NCBI GenBank assembly: GCA_020638495.1
Contig: JACKIN010000001.1
Span: 744,001-808,000 of the forward strand
Origin: Geminicoccaceae bacterium
Lineage (GTDB): Bacteria; Pseudomonadota; Alphaproteobacteria; Geminicoccales; Geminicoccaceae
DNA length: 64,000 nt
Direction: 5' to 3'
Positions 53,182 through 61,728 of this stretch are shown here, piece by piece (the first letter of the stretch is position 1; each line of letters starts with the position of its first letter). The position numbers and the translations under genes were made by a program. Below the pieces are notes generated by a model. That model saw nothing but the letters and a program-made list of their open reading frames with translations, had not been told where the DNA came from and did not search any database.

Positions 53182-53192
53182 GCCGGCGCCGC

Positions 53193-53972
53193 CTATCGCC
53201 GCCGGCGCCGCTCGCGGCGCAGCGCGAGCGCGATGCCGCCGCCCAGCAGCAGCGTCGTCAGGATCCCGCCGGCCTGCAGGAGCCCCAGCACCCTGGCGGT
53301 GTAGGCGCCCGTCGTCGGGTCGTAGCGGAAGCACAGCAGCCACAGGCGATCGGCGAGGCTGCCGATGGCGCCGCCGGCCGCCTCGCTCAGCGCCAGGCGC
53401 AGATCGAACGCCGCGAAGGGATAGCCATAGAGCCAGCGGGCGAGACGCCCTTCGGGAGTCACTACGGCAACCGCCGCCGGATGGGCGAATTGTCCGGTTG
53501 CGGGATCATGGGCGTAGCGGAAGCCGATTGCATCGAGCAGCACGCGCGCGTCGCCGGTGAGGAAGTGGGCGCGAGCCGCCGGCGCGAACTGCTCACGATA
53601 GGTGGCCGCGGCCGCGGCCCCTTGCGCCGGCCCCTCCTGCTGGTCGATGCTCACCAACAGCAGCTCGAAATCCTCGCCCGGCCCGCGATCGAGCCCGGCC
53701 AGAGCGTCGAGGAGGCCGCCGAGCGTCACCCCGCAGATGTTCTGGCAATCGAGGTCGACCGGCGCCAGGAGAAGCGGTTTGTCGGCCAGGTAGTCGCCGA
53801 GCCGCACCTCTCGCCCCGCCTCGTCCCATAACGCCAGACGCATGGGCAAACGCGCGCCGAGCCGGTCGTCGATCGCGGCGCTGGCGAATGGATCGAAAGC
53901 GGCGACTGCCCTCGGCGTCGCGCCGAGTAGCGCGGCCAGGGCCAAGGCGGGGGCGATCAACAGGCCGATCAT
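53193..53972 (-). CDS. SCO1/SenC family copper chaperone
   Basis: Membrane-anchored thioredoxin-fold protein that delivers copper to the CuA site, 259 residues. Signal/anchor LLIAPALALAALLGAT, then the metal motif LDCQNICG (CxxxC) near 80 and the distal His in GQFAHPAAVAVV. Unusually for SCO it also has a C-terminal span (LLQAGGILTTLLLGGGIALAL). ATGA overlap with the upstream small membrane protein and 11 bp to subunit II place it in the oxidase operon. Confidence 0.9.
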   Translation of the reverse strand: MIGLLIAPALALAALLGATPRAVAAFDPFASAAIDDRLGARLPMRLALWDEAGREVRLGDYLADKPLLLAPVDLDCQNICGVTLGGLLDALAGLDRGPGEDFELLLVSIDQQEGPAQGAAAAATYREQFAPAARAHFLTGDARVLLDAIGFRYAHDPATGQFAHPAAVAVVTPEGRLARWLYGYPFAAFDLRLALSEAAGGAIGSLADRLWLLCFRYDPTTGAYTARVLGLLQAGGILTTLLLGGGIALALRRERRRRR

Positions 53973-54397
53973 CGGTCCGCCTTGCCGCGTCCCGTCACCG
54001 GCTGCGGGGGTCGCCCTTCGCCTTCGGCGGGCTCCGGCCAGCCACGCTCGGCGAGCATCTCGATCGCCCGATCGATCGGAATGCGCGCGATTCCGGCTTT
54101 CCGGTCGATCCACGCATAGCTGTCGAGGATCGCTTCTTCGCGGGCGACGTAGGCCGCAAGGTCCTCGGCCGGATCGGTCTGGAGTCGGTGGGGCGGCGGC
54201 TCGAGCGAGCGCTGATCGAGCGCGCTCGGCGGCGGCGCATCGTGCAGGCCGTAGAGCGCCTCCAGGCCGCGGATCGCGACGCCGGCGACGGCGAGTGCCA
54301 GCAGACCGCCGAACGCCGTCAGCAGGACCCCGCGGACGCTGACGTCGCTGGGCTCATGGCCCAGCCCTTGGACGCGCTGGCCGGGCCGCTCAGCCAC
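53969..54397 (-). CDS. Small membrane protein of the complex III/oxidase operon, unknown function
   Basis: Not a recognised named family. 142 residues with one span near 25-45 (LLTAFGGLLALAVAGVAI) and a periplasmic part with DPAEDLAAYVAREEAILDSYAWIDRKAGIARIP in outline followed by IDRAIEMLAERGWP. The stretch YAWIDRKAGIARIPIDRAI looks like a conserved element seen before SCO genes in such operons (from memory). The start is GTG at 54397, overlapping the actF stop; its own stop overlaps the SCO start. Position suggests an assembly factor or accessory subunit for complex III or the oxidase. Confidence 0.7.
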   Translation of the reverse strand: MAERPGQRVQGLGHEPSDVSVRGVLLTAFGGLLALAVAGVAIRGLEALYGLHDAPPPSALDQRSLEPPPHRLQTDPAEDLAAYVAREEAILDSYAWIDRKAGIARIPIDRAIEMLAERGWPEPAEGEGRPPQPVTGRGKADR

Positions 54398-55514
54398 CGA
54401 TCTTCTCCCGCGGTACCAGCAGCTCGCGACGGGCCGCGAGATTGGCCGTCACCATGAGCAGCCAGAGGCCGGCGAGCGCGAGCAACGCGCCGGCGATAGC
54501 GAGTGGCGGCGGCGCGACCGCTCCCCATGCTGGCGCGGTCTGCCAGACCAGATAGAGCAGCTGAGTCGCCAAGATGAGAACGGCGAGACCCGACACCACC
54601 CGCCAGTCGCCGCGCAGGCGCGACGACAGCAGCAGGGCGAACGGCAGGACGAAGTGGCCGCACGCGATGATCGCGAGCAGCGCGGCCCAGCCACCGCTGG
54701 CCCGCTGCAGAAACCAGGCGGCGTTCTGCGGCAGATCGCCCGACCACACCACCAGATACTCCATGAACACGAGGTAGGCCCAGAGCAGGATCGCCGACTG
54801 CAACAGCCCCCCGAGCCCGACCATAGGTGCCTCGGCCAGGACCTGGGCGCGGCGGTCGACACGGGCGGAGGCGAGCGTGATCAGCGTCGCGAAGGACAAG
54901 CCGGCATTCAGGTGGCCACCGATGACGATGAGGCCGAAGGTCGAGGAATTGAAGCGCGCGTCGAGCGACATCACCCAATCGATCGAGGCGAAGGACGCGG
55001 TGAGCGCGAGCACGATGGCGCCGAGCGCGGCAGCCCCCTGGCGGCGCGGGCGGTCGGCCAGGGGCACCCGGCGATCTGTTATCAGCCACGCCAGCACGGC
55101 CCAGAAGCCGAGGTAGAACAGGCTCCGCGCGACGAAGAACGGCGGATTGAGATAGAGGGACTTGTTGCGCAGCAGCTCCTCGTGGGCACCGTAGGCGGGT
55201 TGCGCCCAGTCGAACAGGGCAGCGAGGTCGAACAGCAGTGGCAGGCCGAGCAGCGCCACCAGCGGCAGCGTGCGCGCGCCGGCCTCCAGCGCCTCGCCGA
55301 GCATCCGGCCCCAAGGGCCGCCGGCGACGTGGTAGGTCAGGAGCAGCGCGAGGCAGCCGAGCGGCACGGTGTGCCACGCCACAAACGCCACCAGGTAGGC
55401 GCGCCAGAAGGCGGCGAGATCAGCGAGCGCGAAGAAGAGGCATACGACCATGCCGAACGATGCCGAGAGCGCGGCCACGCGCCTGAACAACGGCAGCGAT
55501 CGTTCCGGCGTCAC
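54390..55514 (-). CDS. actF: Alternative complex III subunit ActF
   Basis: Membrane subunit of quinol:cytochrome c oxidoreductase (alternative complex III), 374 residues with about ten spans and no cofactor motif. It resembles a shortened NrfD-type protein: YLVAFVAWHTVPLGCLALLLTYHVAGG in outline, SLYLNPPFFVARSLFYLGFWAVLAW, ASIDWVMSLDARFNSSTFGL and FMEYLVVWSGDLPQNAAWF. The motifs FNSS.FG and WSGDLP are typical of ActF. The start is GTG at 55514 overlapping the actE stop. Confidence 0.9.
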   Translation of the reverse strand: MTPERSLPLFRRVAALSASFGMVVCLFFALADLAAFWRAYLVAFVAWHTVPLGCLALLLTYHVAGGPWGRMLGEALEAGARTLPLVALLGLPLLFDLAALFDWAQPAYGAHEELLRNKSLYLNPPFFVARSLFYLGFWAVLAWLITDRRVPLADRPRRQGAAALGAIVLALTASFASIDWVMSLDARFNSSTFGLIVIGGHLNAGLSFATLITLASARVDRRAQVLAEAPMVGLGGLLQSAILLWAYLVFMEYLVVWSGDLPQNAAWFLQRASGGWAALLAIIACGHFVLPFALLLSSRLRGDWRVVSGLAVLILATQLLYLVWQTAPAWGAVAPPPLAIAGALLALAGLWLLMVTANLAARRELLVPREKIGG

Positions 55515-56050
55515 CGTGCCTGCTCCAGGCGGGCCGCGTCGGCCGGCGGCAGGCTGGCCACTTCGGCGTGTCCGCTCAGTTGCAGCGCACGTATATATGC
55601 CGCGATCGCCCAGCGGTCGGCTGGTGGCACGCGAGCCGCATACGAGAACATCACCCCATAGCCGTTGGTGATGACGTCGACGAAGTGTTCGGTCGGGGCC
55701 GAGCGCAGGCGCTCGGCGTGAAGGTCGGGCGGCCGCGGAAATCCACGCTGCACGATCATGCCGTCGCCGTCACCGCTATGGCCGTGGCAAGGCGAGCAGA
55801 AGACGGTGAAGCGCTCGCGGCCCCGCTCGATCAGCGGCCGATCGAGTGGCGGCCGCTCGGTCAGCGCCGCACGCCATGCGAGCTCGCCGCGGGCGATCGT
55901 GCCCGGCACGGGAGGCTGGCTGACCTTGCCGTCCGGGAACAGATCGGCGGCCTCGAAGGCTTCGTACTTGGCCTGGTCGTCCATCGACTGATCGCAGCCA
56001 CCGAGCAGCACCCCGACCAACGACAGCAGGCAAGGGAACCTGCGGCTCAT
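55511..56050 (-). CDS. actE: Alternative complex III subunit ActE (monohaem cytochrome c lipoprotein)
   Basis: Periplasmic electron carrier of complex III, 179 residues. A lipoprotein leader (CLLSLVGVLLGGC) is followed by PGTIARGE and the haem motif CSPCH within RFTVFCSPCHGHSGDGDGM; NGYGVMFSYAARVPPADRWAIAAYIRALQ in outline contains the likely Met ligand. These are standard ActE features. It is probably the exit point to the oxidase cytochrome domain. ATGA overlap with actD. Confidence 0.94.
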   Translation of the reverse strand: MSRRFPCLLSLVGVLLGGCDQSMDDQAKYEAFEAADLFPDGKVSQPPVPGTIARGELAWRAALTERPPLDRPLIERGRERFTVFCSPCHGHSGDGDGMIVQRGFPRPPDLHAERLRSAPTEHFVDVITNGYGVMFSYAARVPPADRWAIAAYIRALQLSGHAEVASLPPADAARLEQAR

Positions 56051-56595
56051 GCCGGCACCTCCTCGACCACGCTGGCACCGAGACCCTCCAGCAGCCGCGC
56101 CGTCGCCTCACGATCGAAGCACGGATCTTCCCGGCGCACCGACAAGCAGAAGCGATCGAGGCTGACGCGGCGGTAGGAGGGCGCATCGAAAAGCGGATGG
56201 TGAAGCCGCGGCAGGCCGTTCAGCCACAGCATGGCGCCCACCACGGCCAGCACCGCGCCGAGCACCGAGGTTTCGAACGCTGGCACGGCGAAGGCCGGCC
56301 AGGCGTCGAGCGGCCGGCCACCGACGTTGATCGGGTAGTCGTAGGCATTGAGATACCATTGCATCAGCAGCCCGCCGCTGCCGCCGAGGATGCCACCGGC
56401 AAGTGCGATGAACGGCAGTCTGCTCTCCTCGAAGCCCAGGGCGTCATCGAGCCCCTCGACCGGGAAAGGCGTGTGGCCCTCGAGCTCGCGATAGCCGGCC
56501 GCCCGCATTTGACGGGTCGCGCAAAGCAGAGCGTCGGGATCGGTGAAGACCGCGAGCAGGCCATAGAGGCGATCCGGCTGCTCGCGCTCACTCAT
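56047..56595 (-). CDS. actD: Alternative complex III subunit ActD (DUF3341)
   Basis: Membrane subunit of 182 residues. The cytoplasmic N-terminal domain (LYGLLAVFTDPDALLCATRQMRAAGYRELEGHTPFPVEGLDDALG in outline) is followed by two spans (FIALAGGILGGSGGLLMQWYLN and SVLGAVLAVVGAMLWLNGLP) and a C-terminal tail with HPLFDAPSYRRVSLDRFCL. This matches DUF3341. The ATG at 56595 follows GAGGGGA and overlaps the actC stop by 8 bases. Confidence 0.94.
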   Translation of the reverse strand: MSEREQPDRLYGLLAVFTDPDALLCATRQMRAAGYRELEGHTPFPVEGLDDALGFEESRLPFIALAGGILGGSGGLLMQWYLNAYDYPINVGGRPLDAWPAFAVPAFETSVLGAVLAVVGAMLWLNGLPRLHHPLFDAPSYRRVSLDRFCLSVRREDPCFDREATARLLEGLGASVVEEVPA

Positions 56596-57958
56596 GGGTC
56601 CCCTCCTCGCTCAGCACTTCCTGGACCTCGAACATCGAGATCATCGGAAGCAGGCGCACGAACAGGAAGAACAGAAAGAAGAACAGCCCGATGGTGCCGG
56701 CGAACAGCGACCAGTCCCAGAAGGATGGCCAGTAGACCTGCCAGGCGGACGGCAGGAAGTCGCGGTAGAGCGCGGTGGTCAACAGCATGAATCGCTCCGT
56801 CCACATGCCGAAGGTCACGAGCCCGGCGATCACGGCGAGGAGCCAGACCCGCCGCCGCACGGCCGGGAACCAGAGCGGCTGGATCGCGAGCACGTTGCAT
56901 GCGATGGTCGCCCAATAGGCCCAGGCATAGTCGCCCCAGAGACGATCGAGCATCGTCTGGCGCTCGAACGGATCGCCCGAGTACCAGGCGTGGAAGGTCT
57001 CGAAAACGTAGCCGTAGCTGGTCATCAAGCCGGTCGCGAGAACCAGCTTGGCGAGGATGTCGAGGTGGCGGGGGGTCACCAGATCGTAAAAGGCGAAGGT
57101 GGCACGCAGCGTGATCGAGATCAGCAGCACCACCGCGAAACCCTCGAAGACCGCGCCGAGGACGAAGTAGACGGGAAAGATCGTGCTGTGCCAGCCGGGC
57201 TCGAGGCCGACGGCGAACAGCAGGCTTACACCACTGTGCACCGAGACCACGAGCGGCACGCCGATGCCGGCACAGATCCAGTAGCTCACCTGCCAGCGCT
57301 TCCAGTGCCGCGCCGAACCTCGCCAGCCGAGCGCCAGCAGGCCGTAGAGCACCTGGGGTGCGCGCCTTGTCGCGCGGTCGCGCATCGAGCCGAGATCGGG
57401 GATTAGGCCAACATACCAGAAGGTCACCGAGACGACGAGATACGTGCCCACGGCGAAGACGTCCCACTCGAGCGGGCTCTTGAACTGCGGCCACACGGTC
57501 ATCGTGTCGGGATACGGTATCAACCAGTAGAACAGCCACGGCCGACCGAGGTGGAGGATCGGGTACATGCCGGCCATCAGCACCGCGAACACGGTCATCG
57601 CCTCGGCGAAGCGATTGAGAGAGTTGCGCCAGCCCTGGTTCATCAGCAGCAGCAGCGCCGAGATCAGCGTGCCGGCATGGCCCATGCCGATCCACCACAC
57701 GTAGTTGGCGATCGCGAGCCCCCATGGCACCGGCATCTGGATCCCCCAGACGCCGACCCCGCCCCAGAACAGCCAGAGCACGGAAACCGCCCACACGACG
57801 ACGAAGACGCTGCAGACGGCAAAGCCGATGCGCCACTGCCGGGGATGCGGGTAGTCGAGCGGAATCAGCGCGACTTGCCGGCCGACGGCACGATAGCTCA
57901 GATGGCGCGGCAGGATATCGCTACGTCGACGTCTCACATCCTGTGCGGTCGTGTCCAT
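56588..57958 (-). CDS. actC: Alternative complex III subunit ActC (NrfD/PsrC type)
   Basis: Quinol-binding membrane subunit, 456 residues, about ten spans. Motifs: WGLAIANYVWWIGMGHAGTLISALLLL in outline, LHLGRPWLFYWLIPYPDTMTVWPQFKSPLEWDVFAVGTY in outline, GLEPGWHSTIFPVYFVLGAVFEG and FETFHAWYSGDPFERQ. The GMGHAGT and WPQFKSPL elements are specific for ActC. Quinol oxidation is thought to occur here. Four bases separate its start from the end of actB. Confidence 0.95.
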   Translation of the reverse strand: MDTTAQDVRRRRSDILPRHLSYRAVGRQVALIPLDYPHPRQWRIGFAVCSVFVVVWAVSVLWLFWGGVGVWGIQMPVPWGLAIANYVWWIGMGHAGTLISALLLLMNQGWRNSLNRFAEAMTVFAVLMAGMYPILHLGRPWLFYWLIPYPDTMTVWPQFKSPLEWDVFAVGTYLVVSVTFWYVGLIPDLGSMRDRATRRAPQVLYGLLALGWRGSARHWKRWQVSYWICAGIGVPLVVSVHSGVSLLFAVGLEPGWHSTIFPVYFVLGAVFEGFAVVLLISITLRATFAFYDLVTPRHLDILAKLVLATGLMTSYGYVFETFHAWYSGDPFERQTMLDRLWGDYAWAYWATIACNVLAIQPLWFPAVRRRVWLLAVIAGLVTFGMWTERFMLLTTALYRDFLPSAWQVYWPSFWDWSLFAGTIGLFFFLFFLFVRLLPMISMFEVQEVLSEEGTHE

Positions 57959-57961
57959 TGC

Positions 57962-60910
57962 TCACGCCGGCTCGGAGCCGCGCCGGCCGGACGGAGCCAC
58001 CTTGGCGAGGTACGTCGTGCGCGGCCGCACGCCAAGCTCCTCGAGAAGCGCGTAGTTGCGTGGACTGGCCTTGGCGCGGCGGATCGCGCTGTCCGGGTCG
58101 TTGAGGTCGCCGAAGACGATCGCACGCGTCGGACAGGCACCCTGGCAGGCGGTGACGACCTCGCCATCGCGGATCGCGCGTTCGTCCGTCTTGGCCGCGA
58201 TCCGCGCCCGACTGATTCGCTGCACGCAATAGGTGCACTTCTCCATGACGCCGCGGGCGCGCACGGTGACCTCCGGATTGCGTTGCGGCACGCGGCCCTC
58301 GCTCTCGCCGCCGGCATAGTCGAAGAAGTTGAAATGGCGCACCTTGTAGGGGCAGTAGCTGGCGCAGGTCCGGGTGCCGACGCACCGATTGTAGACCATT
58401 TGATTGAGCCCCTCGGGTCCGTGCACCGTTGCATTGACCGGGCAGCCGACCTCGCAGGGAGCTTGCTCGCAATGCATGCACGGCACCGGCTGGAAGTGGG
58501 TCTCGGGGTTGCCGGGAGCGCCCTCGTAATAGGTGTCGACGCGCAGCCAGTGCATCTCCCGGCCCATCGCCACCTGCTCCTTGCCGACCACCGGCACGTT
58601 GTTCTCGGCCATGCACGCGACGACGCAGGCATTGCAGCCGATGCAAGTGTCGAGGTCGATCACCATGCCCCAGCTTTCCTCGGCATAGGGCCAGTCCGGG
58701 TAGAGCGAGGGCTCCTCGAACGGTGGCGCCACGGGCGTGCCGGCGCGCACGGCCTCGGGCGTGGTCTGGCGGATCAGATCATGACCGGCCATGGTGCGGT
58801 GGAGCTGCGTCGTGGCCAGCGCAGCCGCCGCGCCCACCGCCTGCAAGGTGACGTCATCGAGGCGCCACGGGTCGGCCTCGCGGCGCAGCCGGTAGGCGTC
58901 GTAGCCAACGCCGTTGCCTATCCGCCCGGCGAGCTTTCGGCCGTAGCCCAGATACAGGGTGACCGTGCGCTCGGCCTGACCGGGCAGGATCCAGACCGGC
59001 GCCTCGAGCAGGCGCTCGCCCGCCGAAATCCGCACCCGATCGCCATTGGCGAGGCGCTGCGCGGCGGCGAGCGCCGGACTGATCGCGGCGACGTTGTCCC
59101 AGGTGAGCTTGGACAAGGGTTTGGGCAGCTCCTGCAACCACGGGTTGTTGGCGAAGCGGCCGTCCCAGATCGACGGATCGGGGCGGAACACCGCCTCGAG
59201 CGTGCCCGCCTCCGCTGTGGCGGGTGGCGGCGCGACCTCGATTGGGCGCGGCGCATCGGTCACCCGCGCGGCGGCGGTCTCGGCGGCGAAGCCGTCGCTC
59301 AGCAGCTTGGCCCATCGCGCCTCGAAGCCTTCCTCGCCGAGCATATCGCGCCAGGTTGTCCGCACCGCGTCATAGGGTGTGACGTCAGGATCGCCCGCCA
59401 ACGTTGCCAGCAGTTCGGCCTCGGTGTGGCTCGCGTGGAGGGGCCGGATCGTCGGTTGAAGGATGGTGGCGGTGCCGTCGACCGCTCGGGCGTCGCGCCA
59501 GCCCTCGAACGCGTGACACATCGGGATGTGCCAGCGGCTCGCGGCCGCGGTCTCATCCTGATACTGGCCGAGATGCACGGTGAGCGGCACTTGCCGCAGG
59601 AGCGCCGCAAGATCCAGGTCGTCGGGTGCGGTGTAGAGCGGGTTTGTATCGAGCATCAGCAGGGTGTCGACGGACCCGCCCCGGAGCGCCTCGGCCAGAT
59701 CCTCGAGGTCGCCGACCCCGTCGGGTTGCCAGGCCGCAGGCTCGGTCAGCTCGATGGTATGATGCAGCGCACCGAGGCGCTCGTTGATCCGGTAGCCGAG
59801 CGCCTGCAGCCGCGGCGGCAGGTGGTGGCCAAGCGCCACCAGTGCGGCCTTGCCGGCCTGCTCGAGTTCCGCGGATGCCGCGAGCAGCCAGGACCGCAGC
59901 CCGAGCGGCAGATCGACCGCCTCGGCGGGTCCGATGCCCAACTGCCGGGCGAGCGCCACGACCACGGCTTCCACCAGCGCCGAATCCGCCGGCCAGCGCT
60001 CGGTGGCCTTGGCGCCGGTCAGGGTCGGGGTGCTCTCGACCGCCAGCAACCGCATGGCACGCCCCTCCTCGAGCGCGGCCCGCCGGGCATCTGAAAACCC
60101 CCGGGCGTTGGCGATCTGCGCCGGGCCGGGCCCGAGTGGATCGGCTTCCAGCGCGAGCACTGCCCGCGCCCGCTCGAGCCGATAGCGCTGATCCAATGGG
60201 CGGCCGAAGGCGAGGAGGCTCGCTGCCTGACGCCTTTGGTCGCCGACCGGTTCGTGGCGAAACTGCCGCAGCGCCGGAAAACGGTCCTGCAGCCGGCGCA
60301 ATTGGCGCACCGTGGTCGGCGAGGTGATCGTGCCGCTGAGGATTGCCAGGCCTTCTCCGCCGCGACGCTCCAGCTCCTGCGCCTTGACCAGGAGATCGCG
60401 CTGCGCCTCTGGCCACGGCCGGACTTCGCCCAGATAGGCGGTGGTTCGGGAACGGTCTGGGTCGTAGAGGTCGAGCACCGCGGCCTGCGCGAACAGGTCG
60501 GTGCCGCCGCGGGTCAGCGGATGCTCCGGGTTGCCTTCCACCTTGATCGGGCGACCGTCCACGGTCTCGACCAGGAGCGGAATGGCATAGCCATTCAGCA
60601 GGCTCGCGGCTGCATAGAGGCGCGGCTCTCCCGCTGCCCCGAATTCGGGCATGCCGACATGGGGCAATGCCCGCTCCTCTGGCTGGACCGGATCGCAGCC
60701 GCCGAGGCCGGCCAGCGCCAGCGACGCCGCCATGACACGCAGCACCTCGCGCCGGCTGGCTTGGCCGGGCAGCGGGCCGAGGTCTGGAAGCTCGCGCTCC
60801 AGCGCCTCTTCGAGCCTCGCCGGCTCGTCGAGGGCGCGCCAGAGGCGCCGGCCCTTCTCCTGGTCGAGTTGCCGCGTCAGGGGTCGGTGGATCGCGAGGT
60901 GCCTATTCAT
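57962..60910 (-). CDS. actB: Alternative complex III subunit ActB (fused molybdopterin-like and Fe-S domains)
   Basis: Large peripheral subunit, 982 residues from ATG 60910. Near residue 55 an internal twin-arginine-like leader (SRREVLRVMAASLALAGLGGC) suggests export. The middle part has the molybdopterin-oxidoreductase fold but no Mo ligand or Fe-S motif, as in all ActB. The C-terminal part holds four cysteine clusters: CIGCNACVVACMAENN, CMHCEQAPCEVGCP, CVGTRTCASYCPYK and CTYC...ACQGACPTRAI, for three [4Fe-4S] and one [3Fe-4S] centre. An extra 150 codons upstream in the same frame are a shadow of actA. Confidence 0.95.
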   Translation of the reverse strand: MNRHLAIHRPLTRQLDQEKGRRLWRALDEPARLEEALERELPDLGPLPGQASRREVLRVMAASLALAGLGGCDPVQPEERALPHVGMPEFGAAGEPRLYAAASLLNGYAIPLLVETVDGRPIKVEGNPEHPLTRGGTDLFAQAAVLDLYDPDRSRTTAYLGEVRPWPEAQRDLLVKAQELERRGGEGLAILSGTITSPTTVRQLRRLQDRFPALRQFRHEPVGDQRRQAASLLAFGRPLDQRYRLERARAVLALEADPLGPGPAQIANARGFSDARRAALEEGRAMRLLAVESTPTLTGAKATERWPADSALVEAVVVALARQLGIGPAEAVDLPLGLRSWLLAASAELEQAGKAALVALGHHLPPRLQALGYRINERLGALHHTIELTEPAAWQPDGVGDLEDLAEALRGGSVDTLLMLDTNPLYTAPDDLDLAALLRQVPLTVHLGQYQDETAAASRWHIPMCHAFEGWRDARAVDGTATILQPTIRPLHASHTEAELLATLAGDPDVTPYDAVRTTWRDMLGEEGFEARWAKLLSDGFAAETAAARVTDAPRPIEVAPPPATAEAGTLEAVFRPDPSIWDGRFANNPWLQELPKPLSKLTWDNVAAISPALAAAQRLANGDRVRISAGERLLEAPVWILPGQAERTVTLYLGYGRKLAGRIGNGVGYDAYRLRREADPWRLDDVTLQAVGAAAALATTQLHRTMAGHDLIRQTTPEAVRAGTPVAPPFEEPSLYPDWPYAEESWGMVIDLDTCIGCNACVVACMAENNVPVVGKEQVAMGREMHWLRVDTYYEGAPGNPETHFQPVPCMHCEQAPCEVGCPVNATVHGPEGLNQMVYNRCVGTRTCASYCPYKVRHFNFFDYAGGESEGRVPQRNPEVTVRARGVMEKCTYCVQRISRARIAAKTDERAIRDGEVVTACQGACPTRAIVFGDLNDPDSAIRRAKASPRNYALLEELGVRPRTTYLAKVAPSGRRGSEPA

Positions 60911-60912
60911 GG

Positions 60913-61569
60913 TCAGCGGTGACAGATGTAGCAGCTGTCGAGGTGGCGGGGCTGGATGTCGAGCTCCGCCATGCGCCTTCGACCAAAGGCGGCCCGGTCC
61001 GGCGGCGGCTGCCAGTCGAGGTTGAAAACCTGCTCCGGCGGTCGCAGATGCGGCGCCGGATCGCGGTGACAGTCGAGACAGAAGCGCATGTAGAAGGGCC
61101 GGGCCTGATAGATGCGGGTCATTCGATCGACGGGCCCGTGGCACTCGGCGCAGCCGACACCTCGGGCGACGTGGATCGAATGGTTGAAGTAGACGTAGTC
61201 CGGCAGGTCGTGGATGCGGTTCCAGCGCAGCGGCCGGTCGTCGGTGAAGCTCTGGCGCACCGGGGCCAGCGCTGCCGCGTTGCTCCACAGCTGCGAGTGG
61301 CAGGTCATGCAGGTGTGGCTCGGCGGGTAGCCCGCGCTGGCGGCGGTCTCGACCTGGTCGTGGCAATAGCGGCAGTCGATGCCGAGCTCGCCCGTATGGT
61401 GCTTATGGCTGAAAGGCACCGGCTGCTCCATCGCCACCCCTACGCCGGTGAGGTAGTCCGATCGAACGAGACCACTCGCCAGCAGCAGCCCGCCGGCGAC
61501 GAGCCCCGATATGATGATGAGCCCCAACCTGAGATAGGAATCCGCCGCCCGGGAAAAAACTTGAGCCAT
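60913..61569 (-). CDS. actA: Alternative complex III subunit ActA (pentahaem cytochrome c)
   Basis: Membrane-anchored multihaem cytochrome, 218 residues. One N-terminal span (LRLGLIIISGLVAGGLLLAS), then five CxxCH motifs: CRYCH, CMTCH, CAECH, CLDCH and CYICH. The start is the ATG at 61569, giving MAQVFSRAADSYLRLG; ten extra codons upstream are unlikely because they would overlap the EcfG-type promoter. It is the first gene of the 12-gene respiratory operon actABCDEF-unknown-sco-ctaCDEF. GGAGGG lies 11 bases before the ATG. Confidence 0.95.
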   Translation of the reverse strand: MAQVFSRAADSYLRLGLIIISGLVAGGLLLASGLVRSDYLTGVGVAMEQPVPFSHKHHTGELGIDCRYCHDQVETAASAGYPPSHTCMTCHSQLWSNAAALAPVRQSFTDDRPLRWNRIHDLPDYVYFNHSIHVARGVGCAECHGPVDRMTRIYQARPFYMRFCLDCHRDPAPHLRPPEQVFNLDWQPPPDRAAFGRRRMAELDIQPRHLDSCYICHR

Positions 61570-61599
61570 CGACCACCGAGCCCTCCCGTGTAGACACAC

Positions 61600-61624
61600 A
61601 ACGGCTCGCCCCTCGGCAAGTTCC
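61600..61624 (-). promoter_or_regulatory. EcfG-type general-stress promoter of the act-caa3 operon
   Basis: On the minus strand GGAAC (61624-61620), exactly 16 bases, then CGTT (61603-61600): a perfect match to the EcfG consensus GGAAC-N16/17-CGTT of Alphaproteobacteria. The start codon of actA (61569) would lie about 25 bases downstream of the transcription start, with GGAGGG between. The remaining spacer to 61728 shows no T-run terminator for the upstream phospholipase gene. Confidence 0.65.
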
Positions 61625-61728
61625 TCTCTCGCGCCTTGTCGATCAGCCGGCGCGGCGGGTGACGCAGGCGCGGGGAGCGCCGAAAGCAGGCCGAGAGCAC
61701 GGCCGGGACCTTTCCTTCGCCGACGCGC

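Noticed and set aside
60911..61366. N-terminal extension of ActB
   Set aside because: The frame is open but antisense-like and lies inside actA; ActB homology starts after ATG 60910.
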